DNA from: Nostoc linckia NIES-25 | GTDB taxonomy: Bacteria > Cyanobacteriota > Cyanobacteriia > Cyanobacteriales > Nostocaceae | Assembly (NCBI RefSeq): GCF_002368035.1 | Contig: NZ_AP018222.1 | Location: forward strand, 2,320,471 to 2,384,470 | Length of the DNA: 64,000 bases | Direction: 5' to 3' | In this document: positions 26,000 through 34,493 of the stretch, piece by piece | Numbering within the stretch: position 1 is the stretch's first letter | Layout of the letters: each line of letters opens with the position of its first letter | The notes under the pieces: model-generated | Told to the model about the DNA's origin: nothing | Databases searched by the model: none | The model's input: only the letters and a program-made list of their open reading frames with translations | Position numbers and translations under genes: made by a program

Positions 26000-27490
26000 A
26001 TGACTGAACCCCAAAACTTGACAACTGCTGACGGTATTCCTGTTGCGGATAACCAGAACTCACTAACTGCGGGCGCACGTGGCCCTGTATTGATACAGGA
26101 TTTTCACCTGTTAGAAAAGCTGGCTCATTTCAACAGAGAACGTATTCCTGAAAGAGTTGTCCATGCCAAAGGTGCGGCAGCTTTCGGTACTTTTACGGTA
26201 ACTAACGATATCACAGGCTACAGCAAAGCCAAACTTTTTTCTGAGATTGGCAAGAAAACAGAAGTCCTGCTGCGTTTTTCGACGGTTGGGGGAGAAAAAG
26301 GTTCAGCAGATGCGGAACGCGATCCTAGAGGTTTTGCCATCAAATTTTATACAGAAGAAGGCAACTGGGATATTACAGGTAACAATACTCCGATTTTCTT
26401 CATCCGCGACCCACTGAAGTTTCCTGATTTCATCCATACCCAAAAACGGAATCCCCAAACGAATTGTAAAGACCACAACGCCAAATGGGATTTCTGGTCG
26501 CTGAGTCCGGAATCACTCCACCAAGTAACGATTTTGTTTTCAGATAGGGGAATTCCTAAAACCTATCGACACATGGACGGCTTTGGTAGCCATACTTTTA
26601 GCTTGATTAATGCTCAAGGCGATCGCGTTTGGTGTAAATTTCACTTTAAGACCTTGCAAGGGCATCAAACCTTGACAGAGGAAGAATCAGGTAAGATTAA
26701 GGGTGAAGATCCCGATCATGCAACTCGCGATTTATTTGAAGCGATCGCTCAAGGAGATTATCCCAAATGGCGGATGTGTATTCAAGTGATGACTGACGAG
26801 CAAGCCGCAAAACATCGAGATAATCCCTTTGACTTAACAAAAGTTTGGAAGCACTCAGAATATCCTTTAATTGAAGTCGGGATATTAGAGCTAAATCGTA
26901 ACCCAGAGAATTATTTCGCCGAAGTTGAGCAAGCCGCTTTTAGTCCTAGCGCGGTGGTTCCTGGGGTTAGTTTCTCCCCAGACAAAATGCTCCAAGCTCG
27001 GATCTTTTCTTACCCAGATGCTCAACGGTATCGCTTGGGTGGAAACTATCAGCAACTACCAGTCAACCAGCCCAAATGTCCAGTGATGCATTACCAGCGA
27101 GATGGCTTTATGGCATCGGGGAATAACGGCGGTAGCGTTCCTAACTATGAACCCAATAGTGCTGAGGGTACGCCCAAAGAAAATCCAGCTTATGCAGAAC
27201 CACCCAGTCATTTGGGAGATACCACCGTCGATCGCTACAATCATCGTGAAGGAAACGACGATTATACTCAAGCAGGCGACCTCTATCGGTTAATGACTCC
27301 CGAACAGCAAGAGCGTCTTGTCAAAAATATCGTTGGTAGCCTCAGCCAAGCAAAGCAAGATGTCCAAATGCGTCAACTTTGCCACTTTTTTAGAGCAGAT
27401 GTCTCTTATGGTCTTAGTGTCGCTCAAGGGTTAGGTATTGCGATCGATCCTGCAATGCTCGACAATCATGCTGAAGTTGCAATTTTTTAG
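26000..27490 (+). CDS. Monofunctional heme catalase
   Basis: 496 residues, small-subunit (clade 3-like) catalase. Distal His55 in ERVVHAKGAAAFG, distal Asn in GNNTPIFFIRDP (~128), proximal heme Tyr in RIFSYPDAQRYRLG (around residues 333-346). Converts 2 H2O2 to water and oxygen; cytoplasmic. GGAGAAG at about 25983 is the ribosome site. Single gene; no adjacent regulator gene was seen. Confidence 0.96.
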   Translation: MTEPQNLTTADGIPVADNQNSLTAGARGPVLIQDFHLLEKLAHFNRERIPERVVHAKGAAAFGTFTVTNDITGYSKAKLFSEIGKKTEVLLRFSTVGGEKGSADAERDPRGFAIKFYTEEGNWDITGNNTPIFFIRDPLKFPDFIHTQKRNPQTNCKDHNAKWDFWSLSPESLHQVTILFSDRGIPKTYRHMDGFGSHTFSLINAQGDRVWCKFHFKTLQGHQTLTEEESGKIKGEDPDHATRDLFEAIAQGDYPKWRMCIQVMTDEQAAKHRDNPFDLTKVWKHSEYPLIEVGILELNRNPENYFAEVEQAAFSPSAVVPGVSFSPDKMLQARIFSYPDAQRYRLGGNYQQLPVNQPKCPVMHYQRDGFMASGNNGGSVPNYEPNSAEGTPKENPAYAEPPSHLGDTTVDRYNHREGNDDYTQAGDLYRLMTPEQQERLVKNIVGSLSQAKQDVQMRQLCHFFRADVSYGLSVAQGLGIAIDPAMLDNHAEVAIF

Positions 27491-27569
27491 TTTCGTAGCG
27501 TGTGTTATGCCGTAGGCTAACGCACCAAAAACCTGGATGCTAGGTTACGTACTTAAGCTAAATTTTAGA

Positions 27570-27600
27570 TCCCCGACTTCTTGAAGAAGTCGGGGATCTG
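27570..27600. repeat. Palindromic repeat, second copy of 3845-3876 type
   Basis: Arms AGATCCCCGACTTCTT and AAGAAGTCGGGGATCT. Downstream of the catalase gene; may serve as a bidirectional transcript-end hairpin. Confidence 0.85.
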
Positions 27601-27618
27601 ATAATCAAAAACAGACTC

Positions 27619-27849
27619 GTTAATGGAGTTCAAAGGCTCTTTAATGGAGATAAAAGGCTCATTAATGGAGTTCAAAGGCTCTTTAATGGAGCTAAAAGAC
27701 TCATTAATGGAGTTCAAAGACTCTTTAATGGAGTTCAAAGACTCGTTAATGGAGTTCAGAGGCTTATTAATGGAGTTCAGAGGTTCATTAATGAGTATCA
27801 AAGGCTCGTTAATGGAGTTCCGAGGTTCATTAATGGAGTTCAGAGCCTC
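27619..27849. repeat. 21-bp tandem array C, 11 units
   Basis: Eleven exact-length units of (N)TTAATGGAGTTCAAAGGCTC with point changes. Same period as arrays A and B but unrelated sequence. In one plus frame it reads as LMEFKGS heptads, on minus as NSINEPL heptads; no ribosome site or non-repeat coding flank supports translation. Confidence 0.95.
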
Positions 27850-28055
27850 ATTAACTAGATAAACAAAAATATTAACAGCGATCGCGATCGCTCCCTTCGC
27901 CAAGCATATCTTAGAGAAGTAGTTTTAGGTGTTGCGATCGCATTATTTTGCTTCACTGGATTTGCAATGATATTGTGGAATTAATTATCTTGCGTACTTA
28001 TTAGACTAGGATTTGAATCCCAGGCGGGTAATGCAGCCGATGCAGATTCCCTAAA

Positions 28056-29390
28056 TTACTGAAACCAACGGGAGACAATAGCAACCATTCTCCTGAACCA
28101 AGGCTGACGATTCTGCCGCAAGTATTCTAGATTTTCACGGCAGGTTATTGTATTGGGATGATTTGCCCCCAGCAGGCGTTTTCTCATGGACAAAGCTTCG
28201 ATTAACAAAGGTTCGGCATCGCTGTACCTTCCCTGTGAATCGTAGAGTACTGCCAAATTGTTCAGGCTAGTTGCCACATCCGGGTGTTCATCCCCTAGCA
28301 GGCGTTTTCTCATCACCAAAGCTTCGATTAACAAAGGTTCGGCATCGCTGTACCTTCCCTGTGAATTGTAGAGTGCTGCCAAATTGTTCAGGCTAGTTGC
28401 TACATCCGGGTGTTCATCCCCCAGCAGGCGTTTTGTCATCGCCAAAGCTTCGATGTACAAAGGTTCGGCATCGCTGTACCTTCCCTGTGAATCGTAAAGG
28501 AGTGCCAAATTGTTCAGGCTATTTGCCACTGAGGGGTGTTCATCCCCCAGCAGGCGTTTTTTCATCGCCAAAGCTTTGATTAACAAAGGTTCGGCATCGC
28601 TGTACCTTCTCTGTGAATTGTAGAGTGCTGCCAAATTGTTCAGGCTATTTGCCACATCCGGGTGTTCATCCCCCAGCAGGCGTTTTGTCATCGCCAAAGC
28701 TTCGATGTACAAAGGTTCGGCATCGCTGTACCTTCCCTGTGAATTGTAGAGGAATGCCAAATTGTTCAGGCTAGTTGCCACATCCGGGTGTTCATCATCA
28801 AAACGTTTTTTGGCAGATGATAAACATTTTTCATACCAAGGTAAAGCTTGGACGTAGGCTCCTTGTCCTTCGTAAAATCTAGCCGAGCCTAAAAAAGGCA
28901 AGATTAAATCATCATCGCTTAACCAAGCTTGGTAAACTGTGGCAGTTTCCCCAAGGTGAGGGATGGCAAGAGTTACCTGAGCAATTTCTATTAATGTGGG
29001 TGTCTGAGGAATATCTTTTGCTACGGCTACCATTGCTTGACAAAAGCCGCGCTTGAGTTCATCCGCTTCTGCTAACTCTTCTAACTTCTGCCGTAATAAT
29101 TCCTGAATGCGTTCGTGAACTTGGTAGGTATCATCTGCCAATTCTTGCAGCAAATAACGCTCAACTAAAATAGTGCGGTTAGCTTTGAGGTCAAATTCCA
29201 AGTCGTTATAACTTGCTGCTGATTCTACCAAAGACCAAGGAATAGGAGCCAAAGCAAATAAACTCAGCAAACAAGCCAATTTTTGTGTTTCTGATTCCAA
29301 GCATTGCCAATTCAACTCAAAAGCTGCTGCTACACCAGACTCACCTGCCGATGCTTGCTTTTGTAGCCGTGCGAGGATGTCTGCTAACAT
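28056..29390 (-). CDS. WHD-TPR half of a split caspase/NB-ARC/TPR protein
   Basis: 444 residues. Residues ~20-160 look like the winged-helix/ARC2 part of a STAND ATPase (LACLLSLFALAPIPWSLVE, VHERIQELLRQKLEE). One TPR-like helix pair follows, then five nearly identical 42-residue kinesin-light-chain-type TPRs (199-408: DEHPDVATSLNNLA, GRYSDAEPL). It has no P-loop of its own. Its ATG overlaps the stop of the caspase/NB-ARC gene by 7 bp (29384-29390), and the domains missing from one are at the start of the other. So it is either a translationally coupled split gene or one gene broken by a frameshift at a run of five G. Confidence 0.85.
   Translation of the reverse strand: MLADILARLQKQASAGESGVAAAFELNWQCLESETQKLACLLSLFALAPIPWSLVESAASYNDLEFDLKANRTILVERYLLQELADDTYQVHERIQELLRQKLEELAEADELKRGFCQAMVAVAKDIPQTPTLIEIAQVTLAIPHLGETATVYQAWLSDDDLILPFLGSARFYEGQGAYVQALPWYEKCLSSAKKRFDDEHPDVATSLNNLAFLYNSQGRYSDAEPLYIEALAMTKRLLGDEHPDVANSLNNLAALYNSQRRYSDAEPLLIKALAMKKRLLGDEHPSVANSLNNLALLYDSQGRYSDAEPLYIEALAMTKRLLGDEHPDVATSLNNLAALYNSQGRYSDAEPLLIEALVMRKRLLGDEHPDVATSLNNLAVLYDSQGRYSDAEPLLIEALSMRKRLLGANHPNTITCRENLEYLRQNRQPWFRRMVAIVSRWFQ
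28167..28796 (-). repeat. Five 126-bp repeats encoding TPRs
   Basis: Five consecutive 42-codon units with high DNA identity, more uniform than needed for TPR structure, suggesting recent expansion or gene conversion. Confidence 0.85.
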
Positions 29391-30832
29391 AACACTCCCC
29401 CTCGGTTACGACTATACGCCGCTATTTGGTAAAGTCCAATGGGTATATAGCCCATTAATTTGCAAATTCCTTTTGCTGTCTCCGTCTCCTGTTGAACATA
29501 TTCATCCCCCAATAGCTTTGCTAATAATTCTAAGGCTCCATCTGGTGACAATCCACCTAACGGCAGTGATGGATATGTTAACCCTGAATTTAGACGAGTG
29601 GTAATCAACACCTTAAACCGAGAGCCTTTAGGTGGTAGGTAAGGTTGAATTAGCTTCCAGTCTTTGACATCATCAAATATTAATAAAACTTTGCCTGCTT
29701 GCCAGTTCTTCCAGCAATAAGCAACTTGACCTGCTAGGCTTAATCCATCCGGTGGATTAAAGTTAGGACAATTCACAACTCCAAACTCTACTAACTGGGT
29801 TCCCAAATCCACACCTTGGGGATTTAACCAACAACACCCGCCAGAATAATCTTCCAAATATTGTTCTGAGTATTGAATAGCTAACTCTGTTTTACCCACC
29901 CCACCTTGTCCGGTCGCATCGCTAATTACCACAACATCATTTGTTTGCAATAGCTGACGCAATTGTTCTATTTGCTCATCCCTGCCAACAAACTTACGCG
30001 CTTGACTCTGTGGAATATTATGCGGAATATCAAAGGGGTTGAAATGAGATTTTTCAATATCTCCATCCCAACTACGGGAATAAAAATAAGTCGGCAGTTG
30101 TTTTTTCTCTAAACCCTTAAATCGCTGCTTAACTGCCTCGGTAACTTCCCTCATATCCGGCGGAAAAGTCCCATTAGCTGCGGCAAAAGCTTCTCTTACT
30201 GCTTGAGAAAAGTATCCTGTTTTATTTTCAGAATTTACCTTAGCTTTTTCTCCTTCCCGCGTAGCTAGTAACACAAATTGTTGACTATCTTGCCTTGGCT
30301 GACCACTCAAAAAAGCTTTGCCACCTAAGTTAGTTGGTCTTCCCATCGACTCTAAAAAATAATTGGCACAGGCATCAATAATACAAATATGATTGCGAAT
30401 CTTAAATTTATCGGAACCGAGCAAAACTAATAAAGAATTCAAATCTAAGTTCTGCCAATTCTGTTTATTTGCATCAGCACAAAGCAACCGACGCTCTCGT
30501 TCTGAGGTAATCAAACCATGTCCCGCCCAAAAAATGTAGAGTAAATCTCCCGATTTTGCCGATAAAAAGTTAGTCACAATGTCGGAGATATTTTGCTCAG
30601 TTGCTAACTCTACATTTAACCCACATTCCCCAATCAACTGCTGATTTTCTTCCAGTGCTGATAAACATAACCGAATATTCTCCTTCGGTACGCCGCGCCG
30701 ATGCAGCCAATCAGCAAATTTCAGCGCGTCATCCGCTGGTCCCCCACCCAGCACATTCCAAGTAGATTCGTGGTACTTTTCAATACCCACAATTAACCCA
30801 AAAGTCCGCTCAGGTTTAGCCATCAACTGCAT
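29384..30832 (-). CDS. Caspase-like (C14) protease fused to NB-ARC ATPase, 5' half
   Basis: 482 residues. N-terminal caspase-hemoglobinase fold (~8-240) with His105 (FWAGHG) and Cys155 (IIDACAN) as catalytic dyad. Linker, then NB-ARC: Walker A GQGGVGKT (308-315), Walker B KVLLIFDDV (381-389), RNBS-B-like VLITTRL, and a GLPL-like site reading MGYIPIGLYQIAAY (460-473). It then ends abruptly where a winged helix should follow. The missing part is the N-terminus of the next gene in another frame. Likely a ligand- or infection-triggered protease switch of the bacterial NLR-like type (family knowledge); trigger unknown. Confidence 0.88.
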   Translation of the reverse strand: MQLMAKPERTFGLIVGIEKYHESTWNVLGGGPADDALKFADWLHRRGVPKENIRLCLSALEENQQLIGECGLNVELATEQNISDIVTNFLSAKSGDLLYIFWAGHGLITSERERRLLCADANKQNWQNLDLNSLLVLLGSDKFKIRNHICIIDACANYFLESMGRPTNLGGKAFLSGQPRQDSQQFVLLATREGEKAKVNSENKTGYFSQAVREAFAAANGTFPPDMREVTEAVKQRFKGLEKKQLPTYFYSRSWDGDIEKSHFNPFDIPHNIPQSQARKFVGRDEQIEQLRQLLQTNDVVVISDATGQGGVGKTELAIQYSEQYLEDYSGGCCWLNPQGVDLGTQLVEFGVVNCPNFNPPDGLSLAGQVAYCWKNWQAGKVLLIFDDVKDWKLIQPYLPPKGSRFKVLITTRLNSGLTYPSLPLGGLSPDGALELLAKLLGDEYVQQETETAKGICKLMGYIPIGLYQIAAYSRNRGGVLC

Positions 30833-31125
30833 GATGACCTAGCCTCTCACGTGATGTGGACTTACGCACAAGAGATCCCCCAACCCCCTTAAAAAGCTGG
30901 CTTTTAGCGTTCCTCCTACGGTGTACACACAAGTCTGGAGTAGTTTACGAAACTGGTTTTTACCCCACCCTAACTCTCCCCTTTACAAGGGGAGGGAATT
31001 GGATTTCCGGCTTCCCCCCTTTACAAGGGGGGATTGAGGGGGGTAATTTGACTTGTGTGTACACCGTAGCCTTGTATGGGAGACGTTTGGAGAGGGGTTT
31101 TCTAAATTCCGTAAAAAGTAAACCA
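30833..31125. other. Intergenic region with TIR element
   Basis: Starts with a GGACTTACGCA fragment, then the 30916-31069 element. It separates the caspase gene from the hydrolase-like gene on the same strand. No gene seen. Confidence 0.6.
30916..31069. mobile_element. 154-bp MITE-like element with 19-bp TIRs
   Basis: Perfect TIRs CTACGGTGTACACACAAGT (30916-30934) and reverse complement (31051-31069). The interior has nested hairpins (CCCCTTTACAAGGGG twice). A solitary related end is at 50760-50776 (CTACGGTGTATACACA). No ORF and no clear target duplication. Confidence 0.8.
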
Positions 31126-32301
31126 TTATGGCAACCTCGAAATTATCGCCTCCCAGGTTTTGGCATTTGTCCAATAAGCACCGTGGGAACGGGGAAACGG
31201 TTGTCTACTATCCACTACAACATCCTGCACTCTATCCGGGAAAATTTTCTTACCAACGTAACTGAGAAAATCCCGTAAATCGTAGATATTTAACCATTCC
31301 GGGAAATTTTCTGGCAATAACTCTCCATATTTTAAGCTGTAGAGGGCGTTAATCTCATATAAAAATGGTGCTTGGGAACCAACTGTTACTAATAATTCCA
31401 CTTGAGGTAATTGCTGTTCCACTAGCAAATCTACACAAGCGATACCTCCCAAGCTATGGGCGATTAAAACCACTGGCGGTTCTGCTTGTTCGATTTGTTG
31501 CTGGATAAAAGCCCTGATTTTTTCACCCCGCGTTTGATACACCAAGATATCCCCAGGCATAGGCGAAATTTTATCAGTTAACTCAAAGCGGTTTCCTCTG
31601 ATATAATTTGTTCCACCGTGCTGTGCTAATTCCACAAGTGGCTTTAATAACCAGCCACCCAATCCTAATTCTGCCTCTCCTAAAGCCAGAGTCAGCAATT
31701 CCACAACATCATCGCGCAATTGGGCATCGGTGAGTATGGGGGGAAATTTTTCTTGCAGTTCGCTAAGAAACATTGCTTGAGCCACAATTGCCCTAGCGAT
31801 CGCTGCATAATATTCATTCAAATCAGATTCGGAAACTGTAAGCAATGCCCGTTCATACGGTTCGCTGCGGATAATAGCCTCTCGTGCTTGCTCAAATACC
31901 TCTGCAATTCCCGCCTCTTGCAACTTCGCTTCCAGTTGAGATGCCGGAGTGAGACTCGCTACACGAGATTGTAAAACATCCCCTGGTTCTTCCCCAAAGG
32001 GATTTCCTGACTCAATCGGTTTCAAAGACAACACCCGCAATTCATACAGAGGATCGCGGTATAATTGTCGCCACAGAATAATATCTGCGTCTTCTTCTTC
32101 CTCAGATAAAGCCAGTGTCGCATCTTCCAAGGGTACTGATGCCCGATGAGCATTGAACTTTGCACCTAATTCACCCCAAAGACACGGAGCAACTTTGATA
32201 TCAGGACGTTGGGCGTGAATTTTTTGCTTAATTATCTCAAAGGTTTCGTTGTATTCTCGTTCCCTAATTCCTGTGCCATGTACAAATATTACAGTGGTCA
32301 T
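31126..32301 (-). CDS. Alpha/beta-hydrolase-like (lipase-type) protein
   Basis: 391 residues. Starts with TTVIFVHGTGIRERE, the oxyanion-type HG strand, and has the nucleophile elbow IAHSLGGIACV (Ser283), with a late His373 (PRSHGAYWTN) and Asp344 or Asp364 as triad candidates. A long acidic/helical insertion (60-230) lies between strand 1 and the elbow. No signal peptide. Substrate unknown; lipase or esterase activity is a family-level guess. It lies upstream of the caspase/NB-ARC gene on the same strand with a MITE-like element between, so a shared transcript is possible. Confidence 0.8.
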   Translation of the reverse strand: MTTVIFVHGTGIREREYNETFEIIKQKIHAQRPDIKVAPCLWGELGAKFNAHRASVPLEDATLALSEEEEDADIILWRQLYRDPLYELRVLSLKPIESGNPFGEEPGDVLQSRVASLTPASQLEAKLQEAGIAEVFEQAREAIIRSEPYERALLTVSESDLNEYYAAIARAIVAQAMFLSELQEKFPPILTDAQLRDDVVELLTLALGEAELGLGGWLLKPLVELAQHGGTNYIRGNRFELTDKISPMPGDILVYQTRGEKIRAFIQQQIEQAEPPVVLIAHSLGGIACVDLLVEQQLPQVELLVTVGSQAPFLYEINALYSLKYGELLPENFPEWLNIYDLRDFLSYVGKKIFPDRVQDVVVDSRQPFPRSHGAYWTNAKTWEAIISRLP

Positions 32302-32526
32302 TGTTATTTAGCGATCGCAAAGCTTCTCCTCTGTATTATTCATGCTCGCAGAATAATTACTAAATTTGTAATACATAATTCGTAATTCAATTATCCAAGA
32401 TTGTGGGGTGGGCATCCTGCCCGCCCAGTCGATATGGCGGGCGAGACGCCCACCCCACAAGAGTTAAGTCTTAAGTGGATATTTTTTTTATTTGTCATTC
32501 CCGTAAGTCCTGGTAATTACAAATTT
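32302..32526. other. Intergenic region with large palindrome
   Basis: Contains the inverted repeat at 32400-32461 and a lone GTAAGTCCTGG end at 32505-32515. No gene seen. Confidence 0.6.
32400..32461. repeat. 62-bp inverted repeat, second copy of 9500-9561 type
   Basis: Arms (C)TTGTGGGGTGGGC and GCCCACCCCACAAG with internal CCCGCC/GGCGGG pairing. Confidence 0.9.
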
Positions 32527-32955
32527 TTAATCACTAGGCTTATTAAATATTTCTAAAATCTGTCGGCAAATCTTTTTGAGCTTATCCTCGATTTCACCAG
32601 AAGGCGAAGATACACCGACAACACTCCAGTTTTCTACCGTAGAGAGTCGCCACGCTTCACCGCGATGATCGAATCCAGCTACCTCCACACCGATCGCTCG
32701 CCGTGAATTATTGATAGGATCTTGATAAAATCGGATTTGAATTAATACGCTGCGACTTCGCCAAGACTTGCTAATTCCAGGAAAGTGAAAGCCAATATCT
32801 ATAGAATCCGGATCGACTAACTGCCTTGTTTCCGGGTCGTTCTTCCAGGGTTTGAGGTCAGATTTAGCATCAGGAAACTCGAATTTGAACAAATTAACTA
32901 CCGTAGCAATCTTGCTGGCGAGTTCTAAGTTAGTTGCCTGTTCAGATGCGTTCAC
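32527..32955 (-). CDS. Small protein of unknown function next to hydrolase
   Basis: 142 residues, no signal or membrane segment, mixed alpha/beta. Notable stretches: IDIGFHFPGISKSWRSRSVL, GVEVAGFDHRGEAWRLS and a helical C-terminus (IEDKLKKICRQILEIF). I do not recognise the family. It sits upstream of the hydrolase and caspase genes on the same strand with a 225-bp repeat-bearing gap. Confidence 0.65.
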   Translation of the reverse strand: MNASEQATNLELASKIATVVNLFKFEFPDAKSDLKPWKNDPETRQLVDPDSIDIGFHFPGISKSWRSRSVLIQIRFYQDPINNSRRAIGVEVAGFDHRGEAWRLSTVENWSVVGVSSPSGEIEDKLKKICRQILEIFNKPSD

Positions 32956-33276
32956 TAAAAAACACTCCTATATTGCGTCGGCGTCTGGGGAAATGTGAAG
33001 ACAATAAAACCGCCAGAAGGCTTATGATATTAGTGTTTCAGCTTATCAAGACCTTTGAATTTTCGCAACTTTAAATCAGGTTTTCCTAACAATATTCCGA
33101 TTAACAGATGCTCAAAATCGCTTCTTGTTGGGACTGAGTGACACCTATTAAGTAATTATACTTAAAAATTTATAAAAGCGGATGAAACTACTCAAAAGCC
33201 CAGCCCATAAGCGGGCAGGGCTTTTTTACACTAGAGTGAATAGATAAGCCTCACCCTTTTTCCTCACTCAATAATC
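32956..33276. other. Divergent intergenic region upstream of aroC
   Basis: 321 bp between a minus-strand gene and aroC. A/T-rich except for the hairpin at 33194-33227. Confidence 0.6.
33194..33227 (+). terminator. Hairpin with T-run upstream of aroC
   Basis: AAAGCCC-A-GCCC / GGGC-A-GGGCTTT arms around an ATAAGC loop, followed by six T. It looks like an intrinsic terminator on the plus strand, but no plus-strand gene precedes it. It may end a small RNA (a TATAAA box lies ~25 bp upstream) or attenuate aroC. Confidence 0.65.
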
Positions 33277-34365
33277 ATGGGTAACACTTTTGGTCATCTA
33301 TTTCGGATAACTACTTTTGGCGAGTCTCACGGCGGTGGCGTGGGAGTTGTCATTGATGGTTGTCCTCCGCAACTAGAAATTTCAGCAGAAGAAATCCAAG
33401 TAGAACTAGATAGAAGGCGGCCGGGACAAAGTAAAATCACGACACCTCGGAAAGAAGCGGATACCTGCGAGATTTTATCGGGGGTATTTGAAGGCAAAAC
33501 TTTGGGAACGCCGATATCAATTTTGGTGCGGAACAAAGACACTCGTCCGCAAGATTACGATGAAATGTCCGAAAAGTATCGCCCTTCCCACGCCGATGCA
33601 ACTTATGATGCAAAATATGGAATTCGCAATTGGCAAGGTGGCGGTAGGTCGTCAGCGCGTGAGACAATTGGCAGAGTAGCGGCAGGTGCGATCGCTAAAA
33701 AAATTCTGCGCCAGGTTGCTAATGTGGAAGTTATTGGTTACGTCAAGCGCATCAAAGATTTAGAAGGTGTAGTGGATGCAAATACTGTTACTTTAGAACA
33801 GGTGGAAAGCAACATCGTCCGCTGTCCCGATGCTGAATGCGCCGAACGCATGATTGAATTAATCGAGCAAACCGGCAGACAAGGCGATTCTATTGGCGGT
33901 GTAGTAGAATGTGTGGCGCGAAATGTTCCCAAAGGTTTGGGCGAACCAGTATTTGATAAATTGGAAGCTGATATTGCTAAAGGTGTCATGTCTTTGCCTG
34001 CTAGCAAAGGCTTTGAAATAGGTTCCGGTTTTGGCGGAACGCTGTTAACAGGAATTGAGCATAACGACGAATTTTATATTGATGAAAATGGCGAAATTCG
34101 TACCGTAACCAACCGTTCTGGTGGCATTCAAGGGGGAATTTCCAACGGAGAAAATATTATTTTGCGAGTTGCTTTTAAGCCGACAGCAACAATTAGAAAA
34201 GAACAAAAAACAGTAACTCGTGAAGGCGAAGAAACGCTTTTAGCCGCAAAAGGAAGACACGATCCTTGTGTGTTACCGCGTGCAGTTCCGATGGTTGAAG
34301 CTATGGTGGCGTTAGTGTTGTGCGACCATTTACTGAGGTATTACGGTCAGTGTAAGGTGCTGTAA
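33277..34365 (+). CDS. aroC: Chorismate synthase
   Basis: 362 residues, full family length. Converts EPSP to chorismate with reduced FMN in the shikimate pathway. Signatures present: GESHGGGVGVVIDGCPP (residues 12-28), GRSSARETIGRVAAGAIAKK, and the C-terminal RAVPMVEAMVALVL. ATG at 33277; cytoplasmic. No other shikimate gene is adjacent (eboD at 18 kb is not expected to serve this pathway). A terminator candidate follows at 34403-34430. Confidence 0.97.
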   Translation: MGNTFGHLFRITTFGESHGGGVGVVIDGCPPQLEISAEEIQVELDRRRPGQSKITTPRKEADTCEILSGVFEGKTLGTPISILVRNKDTRPQDYDEMSEKYRPSHADATYDAKYGIRNWQGGGRSSARETIGRVAAGAIAKKILRQVANVEVIGYVKRIKDLEGVVDANTVTLEQVESNIVRCPDAECAERMIELIEQTGRQGDSIGGVVECVARNVPKGLGEPVFDKLEADIAKGVMSLPASKGFEIGSGFGGTLLTGIEHNDEFYIDENGEIRTVTNRSGGIQGGISNGENIILRVAFKPTATIRKEQKTVTREGEETLLAAKGRHDPCVLPRAVPMVEAMVALVLCDHLLRYYGQCKVL

Positions 34366-34402
34366 AGTTATACTGTACTTAAGTAATAATTACTTATTAT
34401 TC

Positions 34403-34430
34403 TAGGGTGGGTAAGGAACTCGCCCTTTTT
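34403..34430 (+). terminator. Intrinsic terminator after aroC
   Basis: AGGGTG...CGCCCT stem (with one G-T pair) followed by TTTTTT, 38 bp after the aroC stop. Confidence 0.65.
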
Positions 34431-34493
34431 TGTTAGTGTTGTTATAGTAGCGGATGATACTTAATTTAAAGGGCGATCGCCTCTACTATCAAC

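Larger units (their letters stand above)
27491..28055. other. Intergenic region: palindrome and 21-bp array C
   Basis: 565 bp between convergent catalase and TPR genes. Contains a GTGTGTTATGCC...TAACGCACC fragment, the palindrome at 27570-27600 and array C. Overlapping long frames on both strands across the array are repeat artefacts. Confidence 0.65.

Noticed and set aside
27565..27903. Minus-strand ORF of EPLNSIN heptads and plus-strand ORF of LMEFKGS heptads
   Set aside because: Same repeat-driven artefact across array C; both strands equally open.
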